Assembly (NCBI RefSeq): GCF_008369125.1
Contig: NZ_VOAY01000001.1
Span: forward strand, 744,001 to 808,000
DNA from: Allopusillimonas sp008369125
GTDB lineage: Bacteria; Pseudomonadota; Gammaproteobacteria; Burkholderiales; Burkholderiaceae_B
Length of the DNA: 64,000 bases
Direction: 5' to 3'
In this document: one piece after another, positions 17,492 to 25,147 of the stretch
How the letters are laid out: the number at the start of each line of letters is the position of its first letter
Numbering within the stretch: the stretch's first letter is position 1
Notes under the pieces: model-generated
Told to the model about the DNA's origin: nothing
The model's database searches: none
The model's input: the letters and a program-made list of their open reading frames with translations, nothing else
Position numbers and translations under genes: made by a program

Positions 17492-17619
17492 TGCGTATTC
17501 AATCGATTTTGCGATAGTGGCAGGGATATCCCTTGCGGAAAAAAAACGATCAAAAGGGTAAGCTACGCCCACCCACCGCGCGCGCGATGCGCTGCGCAGT
17601 TATTTACAAGGAGTTCTAC

Positions 17620-18588
17620 ATGAGGTTGAGCAGTTCGGCCAGGCTGATCCTGGGTGCCGCAGCTTTAATGGGCGCAATGGCGCAAGCTCCTGCGATCGCG
17701 CAGTCGGTTGCGGTAACGTCCATTGTTGAGCACCCCGCACTGGATGCAGTCAAAGACGGCGTTAGACAGGCGCTCACTGACGCAGGCTATACCGACGCCA
17801 AGGGCTTAAAGTGGCAATTTCAGACAGCTCAGGGCAATACGGCCATTGCGGCGCAGATTGCGCGCAAATATGTTGGCGACAACCCCGATGTAATCGTGGC
17901 CATCGCCACGCCTTCGGCGCAAGCCGTCGTGGCCGCAACCAAAACCATACCTGTGGTGTACTCAGCGGTTACTGACCCCATCGCTGCCCAGCTTGTAAGC
18001 ACCATGGATGCCACAGGCACCAATGTTACCGGTGTCTCAGACGCACTTGTGCTTGAAAAACAGATTGAGCTGATCAAGAAAGTGGTGCCAGAGGCCAAGC
18101 GAGTAGGTATGGTCTACAACCCGGGTGAAGCTAACTCGGTTGTAGTGGTCAAACGCCTGCGCGAGCTGCTGCCTCAAGCAGGCATGACGCTGGTTGAAGC
18201 GACTGCCGCTCGCACGGTAGACGTTGGCGCCGCCGCACGCAGCCTGGTGGGCAAGGTCGATGTCATTTACACCAACACCGACAACAACGTGGTGTCAGCA
18301 TACGAAGCGCTGGTTAAAGTGGGTAATGACACCAAGCTGCCGCTGATTGCCTCTGACACAGATAGCGTCAAGCGCGGCGCCATCGCTGCACTGGGTGTCA
18401 ACTATCGTGACCTGGGCGTGCAAACCGGCAAAATGGTGGTACGCATTCTCAAGGATGAAAAGCCTGGCGATATCCCGTCCGAAACCAGTAGCAAGCTTGA
18501 GCTGTACGTTAACCCGGCCGCTGCCAAGGCTCAGGGCGTGACGCTGACCGAATCGTTCATCAAGTCAGCGACTGAAGTCGTCCAGTAA
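17620..18588 (+). CDS. ABC transporter substrate-binding protein (TrpX-like family)
   Basis: Periplasmic binding protein of the ABC_sub_bind (COG2984) family. Residues 1-28 are a signal peptide ending APAIAQ. The mature part starts VAVTSIVEHPALDAVKDG and has ANPDVIVAIATPSAQAV-like text, TNVTGVSDAL, and KVDVIYTNTDNNVVSAYEAL, all typical. AAGGAG lies just before the ATG at 17620. In Firmicutes the related TrpXYZ system imports tryptophan; the substrate of proteobacterial members is mostly unknown and other amino acids or aromatic compounds are possible. 322 residues. The permease and ATPase genes follow directly, forming a complete importer. Confidence 0.9.
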   Translation: MRLSSSARLILGAAALMGAMAQAPAIAQSVAVTSIVEHPALDAVKDGVRQALTDAGYTDAKGLKWQFQTAQGNTAIAAQIARKYVGDNPDVIVAIATPSAQAVVAATKTIPVVYSAVTDPIAAQLVSTMDATGTNVTGVSDALVLEKQIELIKKVVPEAKRVGMVYNPGEANSVVVVKRLRELLPQAGMTLVEATAARTVDVGAAARSLVGKVDVIYTNTDNNVVSAYEALVKVGNDTKLPLIASDTDSVKRGAIAALGVNYRDLGVQTGKMVVRILKDEKPGDIPSETSSKLELYVNPAAAKAQGVTLTESFIKSATEVVQ

Positions 18589-18685
18589 ACGCGACGAGTT
18601 GGTTTAAACTTATTGGCGGCACAAAACAGGTGGGTTGCACAAGGCGGCCTGCCTGTTTCTTTTTTCTCTTGCACGAGCTGCATCA

Positions 18686-19579
18686 ATGTCTATTTACTCT
18701 TTATGGGGCGCACTCGAAATCGGTCTGATCTTCGGGCTGGTCGCGCTGGGCGTATTGATTTCCTTCCGGATATTGCGCTTTCCGGACCTTACCGTTGACG
18801 GAAGCTTCCCCTTGGGTGGGGCTGCGGCTGCGACGCTGATCCATGCGGGCCTGGACCCTTTCTCGTCCACGCTACTGGCCACATTTGCAGGCGCCCTGGC
18901 AGGCATGATTACCGGATGGCTCAACGTAAAGCTGAAGATTATGGATTTGCTGGCCAGCATTCTTATGATGATTGCCCTGTACTCCATTAATTTGCGTGTT
19001 ATGGGCGCACCCAATGTGCCGCTAATCATGGAACCCACGGTTTTTTCGGTATTGCAGCCTGATGGCGTGGTCGACTACGTGGCACGACCCATAATGCTGC
19101 TAATTTTGGTAATAGTGATCAAGTTTGGGCTTGACTGGTATTTTTCAACTGAAACCGGCCTGGCTATGCGCGCTACGGGGTCTAATCCACGCATGGCGCG
19201 CTCGCAGGGCGTTGCGACGGGCGGGCGTATTCTGGCTGGCATGGGTATATCAAATGCGCTATGTGCGCTGGCGGGTGCATTATTTGCACAATCGCAGGGC
19301 GGGGCCGATATCTCCATGGGCATAGGCACGATTGTTATTGGTCTGGCCGCTGTTATTGTGGGTGAAAGCATACTGCCGTCGCGGCGTATGGCATATGCCA
19401 CGCTGGCGGTTATTTTGGGCGCGGTGCTGTACCGCTTTTTCATTGCCCTGGCGCTTAATGCTGACTTTATCGGTCTGAAGGCGCAAGACCTTAATCTCGT
19501 TACAGCCGTGCTCGTCACGATTGCGCTGGTCATACCGCTAATCAAGCAGCGCCTGCGCGGCAACAAAAAGAGGCGTTGA
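18686..19579 (+). CDS. ABC transporter permease (TrpY-like)
   Basis: Integral membrane subunit related to the branched-chain amino acid permease fold. The sequence begins MSIYSLWGALEIGLIFGLVALGVLISFRIL, then FPDLTVDGSFPLGGAAAATLIHAG, a block diagnostic of the TrpY-like permeases. About eight membrane segments in 297 residues. I choose the ATG at 18686; the frame is open from 18635 but the added residues contain an unrelated hydrophobic stretch. It lies about 100 bases after the binding-protein gene and one base before the ATPase gene. Confidence 0.9.
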   Translation: MSIYSLWGALEIGLIFGLVALGVLISFRILRFPDLTVDGSFPLGGAAAATLIHAGLDPFSSTLLATFAGALAGMITGWLNVKLKIMDLLASILMMIALYSINLRVMGAPNVPLIMEPTVFSVLQPDGVVDYVARPIMLLILVIVIKFGLDWYFSTETGLAMRATGSNPRMARSQGVATGGRILAGMGISNALCALAGALFAQSQGGADISMGIGTIVIGLAAVIVGESILPSRRMAYATLAVILGAVLYRFFIALALNADFIGLKAQDLNLVTAVLVTIALVIPLIKQRLRGNKKRR

Positions 19580-19580
19580 T

Positions 19581-20375
19581 ATGCTGAGCGCAAAAGATCT
19601 TTATATAACCTTCAACGTAGGCACACCGATTGAAACCCGTGCACTACAAGGCCTTTCACTAGAAATTCCGTCGGGGCAGTTTGTGACGGTAATCGGATCT
19701 AACGGGGCCGGAAAGTCTACGTTTTTAAATGCCGTCTCGGGCGAGCTGGAGGTGGACACCGGCACCATCGCTATTGATGGGCAAGACGTTACCCGCCAGC
19801 CCGTCTGGACCCGAGCACAAAGGGTGGCGAGGGTGTTTCAAGACCCCATGGCAGGCACGTGCGAAGACCTGAGCATTGAAGAAAATCTGGCCTTGGCTTA
19901 TGGGCGTGGCAAGCGGCGCGGTTTTTCAAGAGCGGTCAAAAATGCCATGCGCGATGAGTTTCGTGAACGGGTATCCATTTTGGGCCTGGGCCTGGAAAAC
20001 AGGCTCTCCGATCGTATCGGCCTGTTATCAGGTGGCCAGCGCCAGGCGGTTAGCCTGCTTATGGCGGCATTGCAGCCTTCGCGGATTTTGCTGCTTGATG
20101 AGCATACGGCAGCGCTTGACCCACGAACCGCGCAGTTTGTGCTTGAGCTTACTGACCGTATTGTGGGTGAGAGCAAATTGACCACCATGATGGTGACACA
20201 CAGCATGCGTCAGGCGCTTGATGTGGGTGAGCGCACCGTTATGCTGCATCAGGGTAAGGTTGTGCTCGACGTCTCGGGCGAACAGCGCAAGGGTATGGAA
20301 GTGGCTGATTTGTTGCATATGTTTGAGCGGGTACGTGGCGAAGAACTGGCTGATGACGGTTTGTTGTTAAGTTAA
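19581..20375 (+). CDS. ABC transporter ATP-binding protein (TrpZ-like)
   Basis: ATPase that drives the importer. Walker A is GSNGAGKST at about residue 37, the signature is LLSGGQRQAVSL, Walker B with catalytic Glu is RILLLDEHTAALDP, and the switch histidine is in MMVTHSMRQA. All are intact. QDPMAGTCEDLSIEENL is a family hallmark of these COG1101 ATPases. 264 residues. It is the last gene of the three-gene set; the stop lies about 230 bases before the next recognised gene. Confidence 0.93.
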   Translation: MLSAKDLYITFNVGTPIETRALQGLSLEIPSGQFVTVIGSNGAGKSTFLNAVSGELEVDTGTIAIDGQDVTRQPVWTRAQRVARVFQDPMAGTCEDLSIEENLALAYGRGKRRGFSRAVKNAMRDEFRERVSILGLGLENRLSDRIGLLSGGQRQAVSLLMAALQPSRILLLDEHTAALDPRTAQFVLELTDRIVGESKLTTMMVTHSMRQALDVGERTVMLHQGKVVLDVSGEQRKGMEVADLLHMFERVRGEELADDGLLLS

Positions 20376-20608
20376 GGTGAGTGCGTGGGCAGTGTGAGCC
20401 AATCGGTTAAATCTCCGGCTGAAAAGCGCTACCGCTACTGCAATATTGCCAAGTTTTCAGACGGACACTTGTTAAACCGTAAACCGTGAGTGTGACAAAA
20501 CAGCTGTCGGCTTTTGTTGCTTTGGGTTTGCCTGGAGCTGGCAACATGGAGCATGAGTGGCACGCCACTTGCTGGGGAATCTGCCATATATAACTTTCAC
20601 TGGGTTTC
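20376..20608. other. Gap between the ABC ATPase gene and the EEP gene
   Basis: About 230 bases. A 34-codon frame from a GTG at 20385 to 20489 follows an AAGGTGAG stretch and could be a short peptide, but nothing else supports it. A TATATAA stretch near 20586 lies close to the next start and may belong to its promoter. Confidence 0.25.
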
Positions 20609-21373
20609 ATGGCCAACAAGGACGCATCACTCACACTCAAAATTCTGACCGTAAACACGCACAAGGGGTTTACGGTGTTTAACCGCCGCTTCATTCTGCA
20701 TGAGCTGCGTGAAGCCATCCGTTCGACCGGTGCAGATATTGTTTTTCTTCAAGAAGTACTGGGGGCCCATCAGCTGCATGCTGAAAAGCTGGCCACCTGG
20801 CCTACTACAAGTCAATATGAGTTTCTTGCCGACTCCATCTGGCCCCAGTTTGCGTATGGGCGCAATGCCGTCTACCCAAATGGCCATCACGGCAACGCGG
20901 TGTTGTCGAAGTTTCCAATTACCTATCACGAGAATATTGATATCTCAGTGGGTGAAAAGGAAAAGCGCGGCATGCTGCACTGCGTGGTCAAGCCGCCAGG
21001 CTATGACGGAGAGGTGCATGTGGTGTGCGTGCATTTGGGCTTGCGTGAAGGTCATAGAACGACCCAAATGGGCGAGTTGTGCAAGTACATAGGCAACGAG
21101 GTGCCGCAGCAGGCGCCGCTTGTGGTGGCGGGTGATTTCAATGACTGGCGAGAACGTGGTCAGCGCCTGCTTGCACGCAGCGCCAATCTTCGTGAGGTGT
21201 TCTGTGAACGACGAGGTCGGGTTGCCCGTACGTTTCCGGCTCATTTTCCCTTGCTCAGGCTTGATCGCATCTATGTGCGCAATTTACTGAATTTCGAGCC
21301 TATTTCGCTGCGTTACCGCCCTTGGTCGCGCTTGTCGGATCACGCACCTCTGGCTGTGGAGATTGAGTTATGA
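20609..21373 (+). CDS. Endonuclease/exonuclease/phosphatase family protein (YbhP-like)
   Basis: Member of the EEP fold, which includes DNases and phosphodiesterases. It has LTVNTHKGF at residue about 14, FLQEVLG (metal-binding Glu), VVAGDFNDWRERG (Asp and Asn) and RLSDHAPLAVEIEL at the C-terminus, so the metal and catalytic positions are kept. Its position immediately before clsB and a YbhN-like gene repeats the E. coli ybhP-clsB-ybhN order, suggesting a role with membrane phospholipids, although the reaction is unknown. Its stop overlaps the clsB start by four bases. The 254 residues have no signal peptide, which points to the cytosol. Confidence 0.85.
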   Translation: MANKDASLTLKILTVNTHKGFTVFNRRFILHELREAIRSTGADIVFLQEVLGAHQLHAEKLATWPTTSQYEFLADSIWPQFAYGRNAVYPNGHHGNAVLSKFPITYHENIDISVGEKEKRGMLHCVVKPPGYDGEVHVVCVHLGLREGHRTTQMGELCKYIGNEVPQQAPLVVAGDFNDWRERGQRLLARSANLREVFCERRGRVARTFPAHFPLLRLDRIYVRNLLNFEPISLRYRPWSRLSDHAPLAVEIEL

Positions 21374-22848
21374 CAGTCACTTGGACAACTGGAAACGCCA
21401 TTACCTTGCTGGAGAACGGCGAAGATTTTTTCCCGGCAGTGTTTGAGGCCATCGAGCAGGCCCAGCGCAGCGTGGTGATCGAAACATTTATCATATTTGC
21501 CGACAAAGTGGGCAATCAGCTGCAGGAAGTAGTTATCGCTGCTGCCAAGCGTGGCGTTAAGGTAGATATTGCAGCAGATGGCTATGGCACAGCAGACTTG
21601 TCACCAGCCTTTATCGAGGCCATGACATCTGTGGGCGTGGGGTTTCATCTTTTTGACCCGCAGCCCAAGCGGTTTGGTATGCGTACCAACTTATTCAGGC
21701 GCCTGCATCGAAAAATTATTGTGGTTGACGATACGCTGGCGTTTGTGGGCGGTATCAATTTTGGCGCTGATCATCTGGCAGACTATGGGCCAGAGGCCAA
21801 GCAGGACTATGCCATCGCTATACGCGGCCCGCTTGTTGACGAGATTGCTCGTTTCGAGTCTGAAGTACTGGCGCCGGTAAAGCCACGTTTTTCATGGCGA
21901 CAACTGCGCCGCAACAAACAACGCCAAATGGAACCGCCGGGCGATAGTTCAGCAGCCCTGGTGGTTCGCGATAATGACCAACATAAAAATGACATAGAAC
22001 GGCATTACAGGCTGGGGATACGTGCGGCACAACATCAGATCACCATAGCCAATGCCTACTTTTTTCCAGGCTACCGGTTCTTGCGTGACCTGCGTCGCGC
22101 CGCGAAGCGGGGTGTCAACGTTCGCCTGATTTTGCAAGGGCAGCCAGACATGCCGTTTGCGCGCTTTGTCGCCACCATGTTGTATGACTACCTGCTGTCT
22201 GCTGGTGTTGAGATTTATGAGTACTGTGAACGGCCTTTGCACGGCAAAGTGGCTGTGGTCGATAACGCTTGGTCAACCGTCGGGTCGAGCAATCTCGACC
22301 CGCTGAGTCTGGCACTAAACCTGGAGGCCAACGTGCTTATCCAGGATCGCGCATTCAGTACGCAGCTCCATGAAAATCTTCAAAAGCTTGTTGATAATCA
22401 CTGCAAGCGCATGAGCCCGGATACACAGCCACGCAGAAAAATTCAGCGCGTTTTTCTCGGTGTTTTTGTTTTTCACTTTCTGCGTAATTTTCCGTCGTGG
22501 CTGGCGCGTCTGCCTGCGCGCCAGCCAGCGCTCAAGTCCATATTGGTTGAGGATGACAAACTGATCGATGGCATGCCTGTCGGTGAAGCGGCGACCGATA
22601 ACGGCCGGGATCACCTAAATGAATCTGATCCTAAGCCAATAGGGCTCGGAACAGACGGAGACCCGGCATCGGCTACCCCTAACATTGTGCGTCCCGCCGT
22701 GGATGCAGCCAGACGAGGCGACAGGGGTGCTACAGATCGCGCAACAGAATCCAGTGAAGCTCTTGCACCAGACGGTGCCGACGCGGGGCAACACGCTTAT
22801 TCGCATGAATACCTAGACTCGGGTCCAAGAACCAAGGAGTCCACATGA
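21370..22848 (+). CDS. clsB: Cardiolipin synthase B
   Basis: Phospholipase D superfamily enzyme that joins phosphatidyl groups to form cardiolipin at the inner membrane. Two HKD motifs are visible: HRKIIVVDDTLAFVGG with His at residue 113, and HGKVAVVDNAWSTVGSSNLDP with His at residue 291. There is no N-terminal membrane anchor, in agreement with ClsB rather than ClsA. At 492 residues it is longer than E. coli ClsB (about 413). The excess is a C-terminal tail from about residue 390, rich in Asp, Pro, Ala, Gly and Arg and probably disordered. It overlaps its neighbours on both sides by four bases, so the three-gene operon is translated as a unit. Confidence 0.93.
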   Translation: MTVTWTTGNAITLLENGEDFFPAVFEAIEQAQRSVVIETFIIFADKVGNQLQEVVIAAAKRGVKVDIAADGYGTADLSPAFIEAMTSVGVGFHLFDPQPKRFGMRTNLFRRLHRKIIVVDDTLAFVGGINFGADHLADYGPEAKQDYAIAIRGPLVDEIARFESEVLAPVKPRFSWRQLRRNKQRQMEPPGDSSAALVVRDNDQHKNDIERHYRLGIRAAQHQITIANAYFFPGYRFLRDLRRAAKRGVNVRLILQGQPDMPFARFVATMLYDYLLSAGVEIYEYCERPLHGKVAVVDNAWSTVGSSNLDPLSLALNLEANVLIQDRAFSTQLHENLQKLVDNHCKRMSPDTQPRRKIQRVFLGVFVFHFLRNFPSWLARLPARQPALKSILVEDDKLIDGMPVGEAATDNGRDHLNESDPKPIGLGTDGDPASATPNIVRPAVDAARRGDRGATDRATESSEALAPDGADAGQHAYSHEYLDSGPRTKEST

Positions 22849-23843
22849 AATCATCATGGGTCTCGTCGTGCATAAACTGGGGCAAGGCAAACTGGTCCAG
22901 ATTGCGAACAGTATTGACCACGGTATTTCTGATACTGATTGTGCTTTTGATCGGCATGGCGGCGTGGAAAGTGGAATGGAGCGAGGTGCTGAAGGCGATG
23001 GCGCAGGTTCCCCTACGTGCACTTGCGCTGGGCGGCGTGCTCACGCTGGCCAGTTATTTTGTGTATGCAACCTTTGACCTGATCGGAAAACGGTATGTCG
23101 GGCACAAACTGTCGTCGCTCAGAACGTATCTGTCGGGCATGATGGTTTACGCCTTTATCATGAGCCTGGGGTCGTCTGTGGGCGGTCTGGGCCTGCGTCT
23201 GCGGCTATACACGCAGCAGGGTGTATCACCGGGCAAGGCGACCCGCGTCTTTGGCCTGGCTGTGGTCACCAACTGGATCGGCTATCTGCTGCTTGCCGGC
23301 GTGGTGTTCGCGCTTGGTGCGATCGACTTGCCTGCAGATTGGTGGCTGGGCACAGGCACGTTGCGAATCATCGGTGCCATCATGGCGGTGGTCGCGCTTG
23401 CTTATGTGCTTCTGTGTTTTTTTTCCGGCACACGGTCATGGTCTGTCCGCGGGCAGCAAGTGGAGCTGCCTTCTGGCGTGCTGTCATTACTTCAGGTCTT
23501 TGTGGCAACGTGCAATTGGGCGCTTATGGGTTCGGTGTTGTGGGTGTTGCTGCAGCAGCGGGTAGCCTACCCCGTGGTGCTTGGCGCCATACTGCTAAGT
23601 GCTGTTGCCGGGTTAATCGCTCGCGTCCCAGCGGGGCTTGGGGTGCTGGAAGCGGTAGTTATTGCGCTGCTGACATCACCCGATATGTCGCGTAGCGAAG
23701 TGCTTGCGGGTGCGTTGGTGTATCGCGCCGTCTATTACCTTGCTCCACTTTTTATCGCGGGCGTGATTTATTTGTTGACCGAAATGACGCAACGCAACCG
23801 TGCGTCCGCTTTTCAGGCGCCTAACGTAAAGGCACGAAGTTAG
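22845..23843 (+). CDS. ybhN: YbhN/lysylphosphatidylglycerol synthase-type membrane protein
   Basis: Polytopic inner-membrane protein of the UPF0104/LPG_synthase_TM family, with eight or so hydrophobic segments in 332 residues. SYFVYATFDLIGKRYVGHKL and MSLGSSVGGLGLRLRLYTQQGVSPGKATRVF are the conserved family blocks. RVPAGLGVLEAVVIALL near residue 265 is also typical. The family includes the flippase part of MprF, but this protein has no synthase domain, so a lipid transport or remodelling role is an inference from fold and from the clsB neighbour. Confidence 0.88.
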   Translation: MKSSWVSSCINWGKANWSRLRTVLTTVFLILIVLLIGMAAWKVEWSEVLKAMAQVPLRALALGGVLTLASYFVYATFDLIGKRYVGHKLSSLRTYLSGMMVYAFIMSLGSSVGGLGLRLRLYTQQGVSPGKATRVFGLAVVTNWIGYLLLAGVVFALGAIDLPADWWLGTGTLRIIGAIMAVVALAYVLLCFFSGTRSWSVRGQQVELPSGVLSLLQVFVATCNWALMGSVLWVLLQQRVAYPVVLGAILLSAVAGLIARVPAGLGVLEAVVIALLTSPDMSRSEVLAGALVYRAVYYLAPLFIAGVIYLLTEMTQRNRASAFQAPNVKARS

Positions 23844-23919
23844 TAGGAGCACCCGACACGGGTGCAACTAGTTCGGTGTCATGGTGATGACTGGACTTGA
23901 TGCGTTTAAGGAGCAAGTT

Positions 23920-24498
23920 ATGGCGTTAATCGTAGCAGCTCGATTCGAGACTTTCGAGGCCGCTAAGGCAGCTGCAATCTCGCTGATGAACGCGGGAATA
24001 TCATCTGATGCCTTGCATACTTTCTATGTGAATCCAGCAGGCACTCATGATACGTTTCCAGGGGGGGGCGATAGCGTCGCTGACCCTGGATCTGAAGGAG
24101 GGCAGTACGGTGCCGTTGGTGGTGCGGCCATTTTCGGCCTTCTCGGCGCAGGGATAGGGATGGCAGTTACTTACAGTTTTGGCGTATCCGCCCTGTTCAT
24201 TGCCGGTGGTGCAGGGATAGGTGCCTACGTTGGTTCGTTGCTTGGCGCCGTTTATAAGCTGGGGCGAGCTCATCCAGAACGCAGCCGGGCGCAAAGCCGA
24301 ATTGCCCAAAAACATGAAGGACGGCCCTCAGGCGTGTTGCTGGCCGTACATGTCGAATCTGATCAGGTGGAGCGTGTGTCAGTATTGCTGCGTGACGCCG
24401 GTGGTGTTGAGGTAGAAAGAGCTCGCGGCCAATGGCGCGATGGACAATGGCAAGATTTTGATCCTTTGATTAGCCCCAATCTTGAAGTCAAGCCTTAG
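23920..24498 (+). CDS. Glycine-zipper membrane protein of unknown function
   Basis: I do not recognise a named family. The N-terminal 40 residues (ALIVAARFETFEAAKAAA) and the C-terminal part (GVLLAVHVESDQVERVSVLL) look like two halves of a small alpha-beta domain similar to heat-induced or general-stress YlxM/DUF1269-like proteins. Between them, residues about 65-115 hold two glycine-rich hydrophobic helices with small-residue spacing (GAVGGAAIFGLLGAGIGMAV, then GGAGIGAYVGSLLGAVY), likely a membrane hairpin. The ATG at 23920 is chosen because AAGGAG precedes it; the frame opens at 23881. 192 residues. It follows the clsB operon in the same direction. Confidence 0.7.
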   Translation: MALIVAARFETFEAAKAAAISLMNAGISSDALHTFYVNPAGTHDTFPGGGDSVADPGSEGGQYGAVGGAAIFGLLGAGIGMAVTYSFGVSALFIAGGAGIGAYVGSLLGAVYKLGRAHPERSRAQSRIAQKHEGRPSGVLLAVHVESDQVERVSVLLRDAGGVEVERARGQWRDGQWQDFDPLISPNLEVKP

Positions 24499-24508
24499 CA
24501 CTTGGCTT

Positions 24509-24541
24509 GCTTACTCCGCCTTCAGCGTAGGCGGAGTAAGC
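24509..24541. terminator. Hairpin between the glycine-zipper gene and the BON lipoprotein gene
   Basis: Perfect 12-base arms GCTTACTCCGCC and GGCGGAGTAAGC around a 9-base loop, beginning 11 bases after the glycine-zipper stop. The two flanking genes converge, so it could serve both, but no T run follows on either side. Confidence 0.5.
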
Positions 24542-24624
24542 AGGCAATAAAGGGCGCCGACAAGTTTTGGCGGGGTTGGTCGGGTGCGCGACATACCCCA
24601 CTGTTCAAAGCGAAGAGACATTGT

Positions 24625-24945
24625 TTATTTTGGTGCTACGTCAATGTCATAATCCACCGACTTAACGCCAGCGACCTGTCGTGCCGCCTGAATGGCGTTT
24701 TGTGCTGCTGCCTGGCTGTCGACCTTGCCGCGCAACTTAACTACGCCTTCGTACGTATCAATCTGGATATCATTGGCATGAACGCCAGGCACGCCGAGCA
24801 CGGCGGCCTGAACCTGTGTGTTTATGGTGGTATCGTCGGTGTATTCGGTGGCGCTGCGCTGTTCGGGTTGTTGATGAGCGCAGGCACCAAGTGTCATGGC
24901 CGCAGCCATGGCAAGCAAAAGCTGGGCGGTCCTGGATTTAATCAT
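24625..24945 (-). CDS. BON domain lipoprotein
   Basis: A 106-residue exported lipoprotein: the signal peptide ends in the lipobox LGAC with the modified Cys at residue 21. A single BON domain fills the rest, with INTQVQAAVLGVPGVHANDIQIDTYEGVVKLRGKV and ARQVAGVKSVDYDIDV. BON domains (OsmY, DolP, secretin partners) bind membranes or phospholipids in the periplasm. Asp-Thr-Thr after the lipobox gives no clear Lol-avoidance signal, so outer-membrane placement is likely. The ribosome site is an exact AAAGGAGGT match at 24949-24957, suggesting high expression. No partner gene is adjacent. Confidence 0.85.
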   Translation of the reverse strand: MIKSRTAQLLLAMAAAMTLGACAHQQPEQRSATEYTDDTTINTQVQAAVLGVPGVHANDIQIDTYEGVVKLRGKVDSQAAAQNAIQAARQVAGVKSVDYDIDVAPK

Positions 24946-25147
24946 GCTACCTCCTTTGTTTTAAATTGAGTAGTCAACAGTGACGATAACAGGGCGGCAA
25001 ATTGCGTGCCTAAGCAGAGTTTGAAACACAACGAAATAGGTATCACTACTTACGTCTGGCGATTACCTATATACTTTACCCCTTATAAAACACTAAGAAA
25101 TAGACAATGGCGTCGGCATCGGCGCTGTGGTCGTTCGGGAGTCCCTG

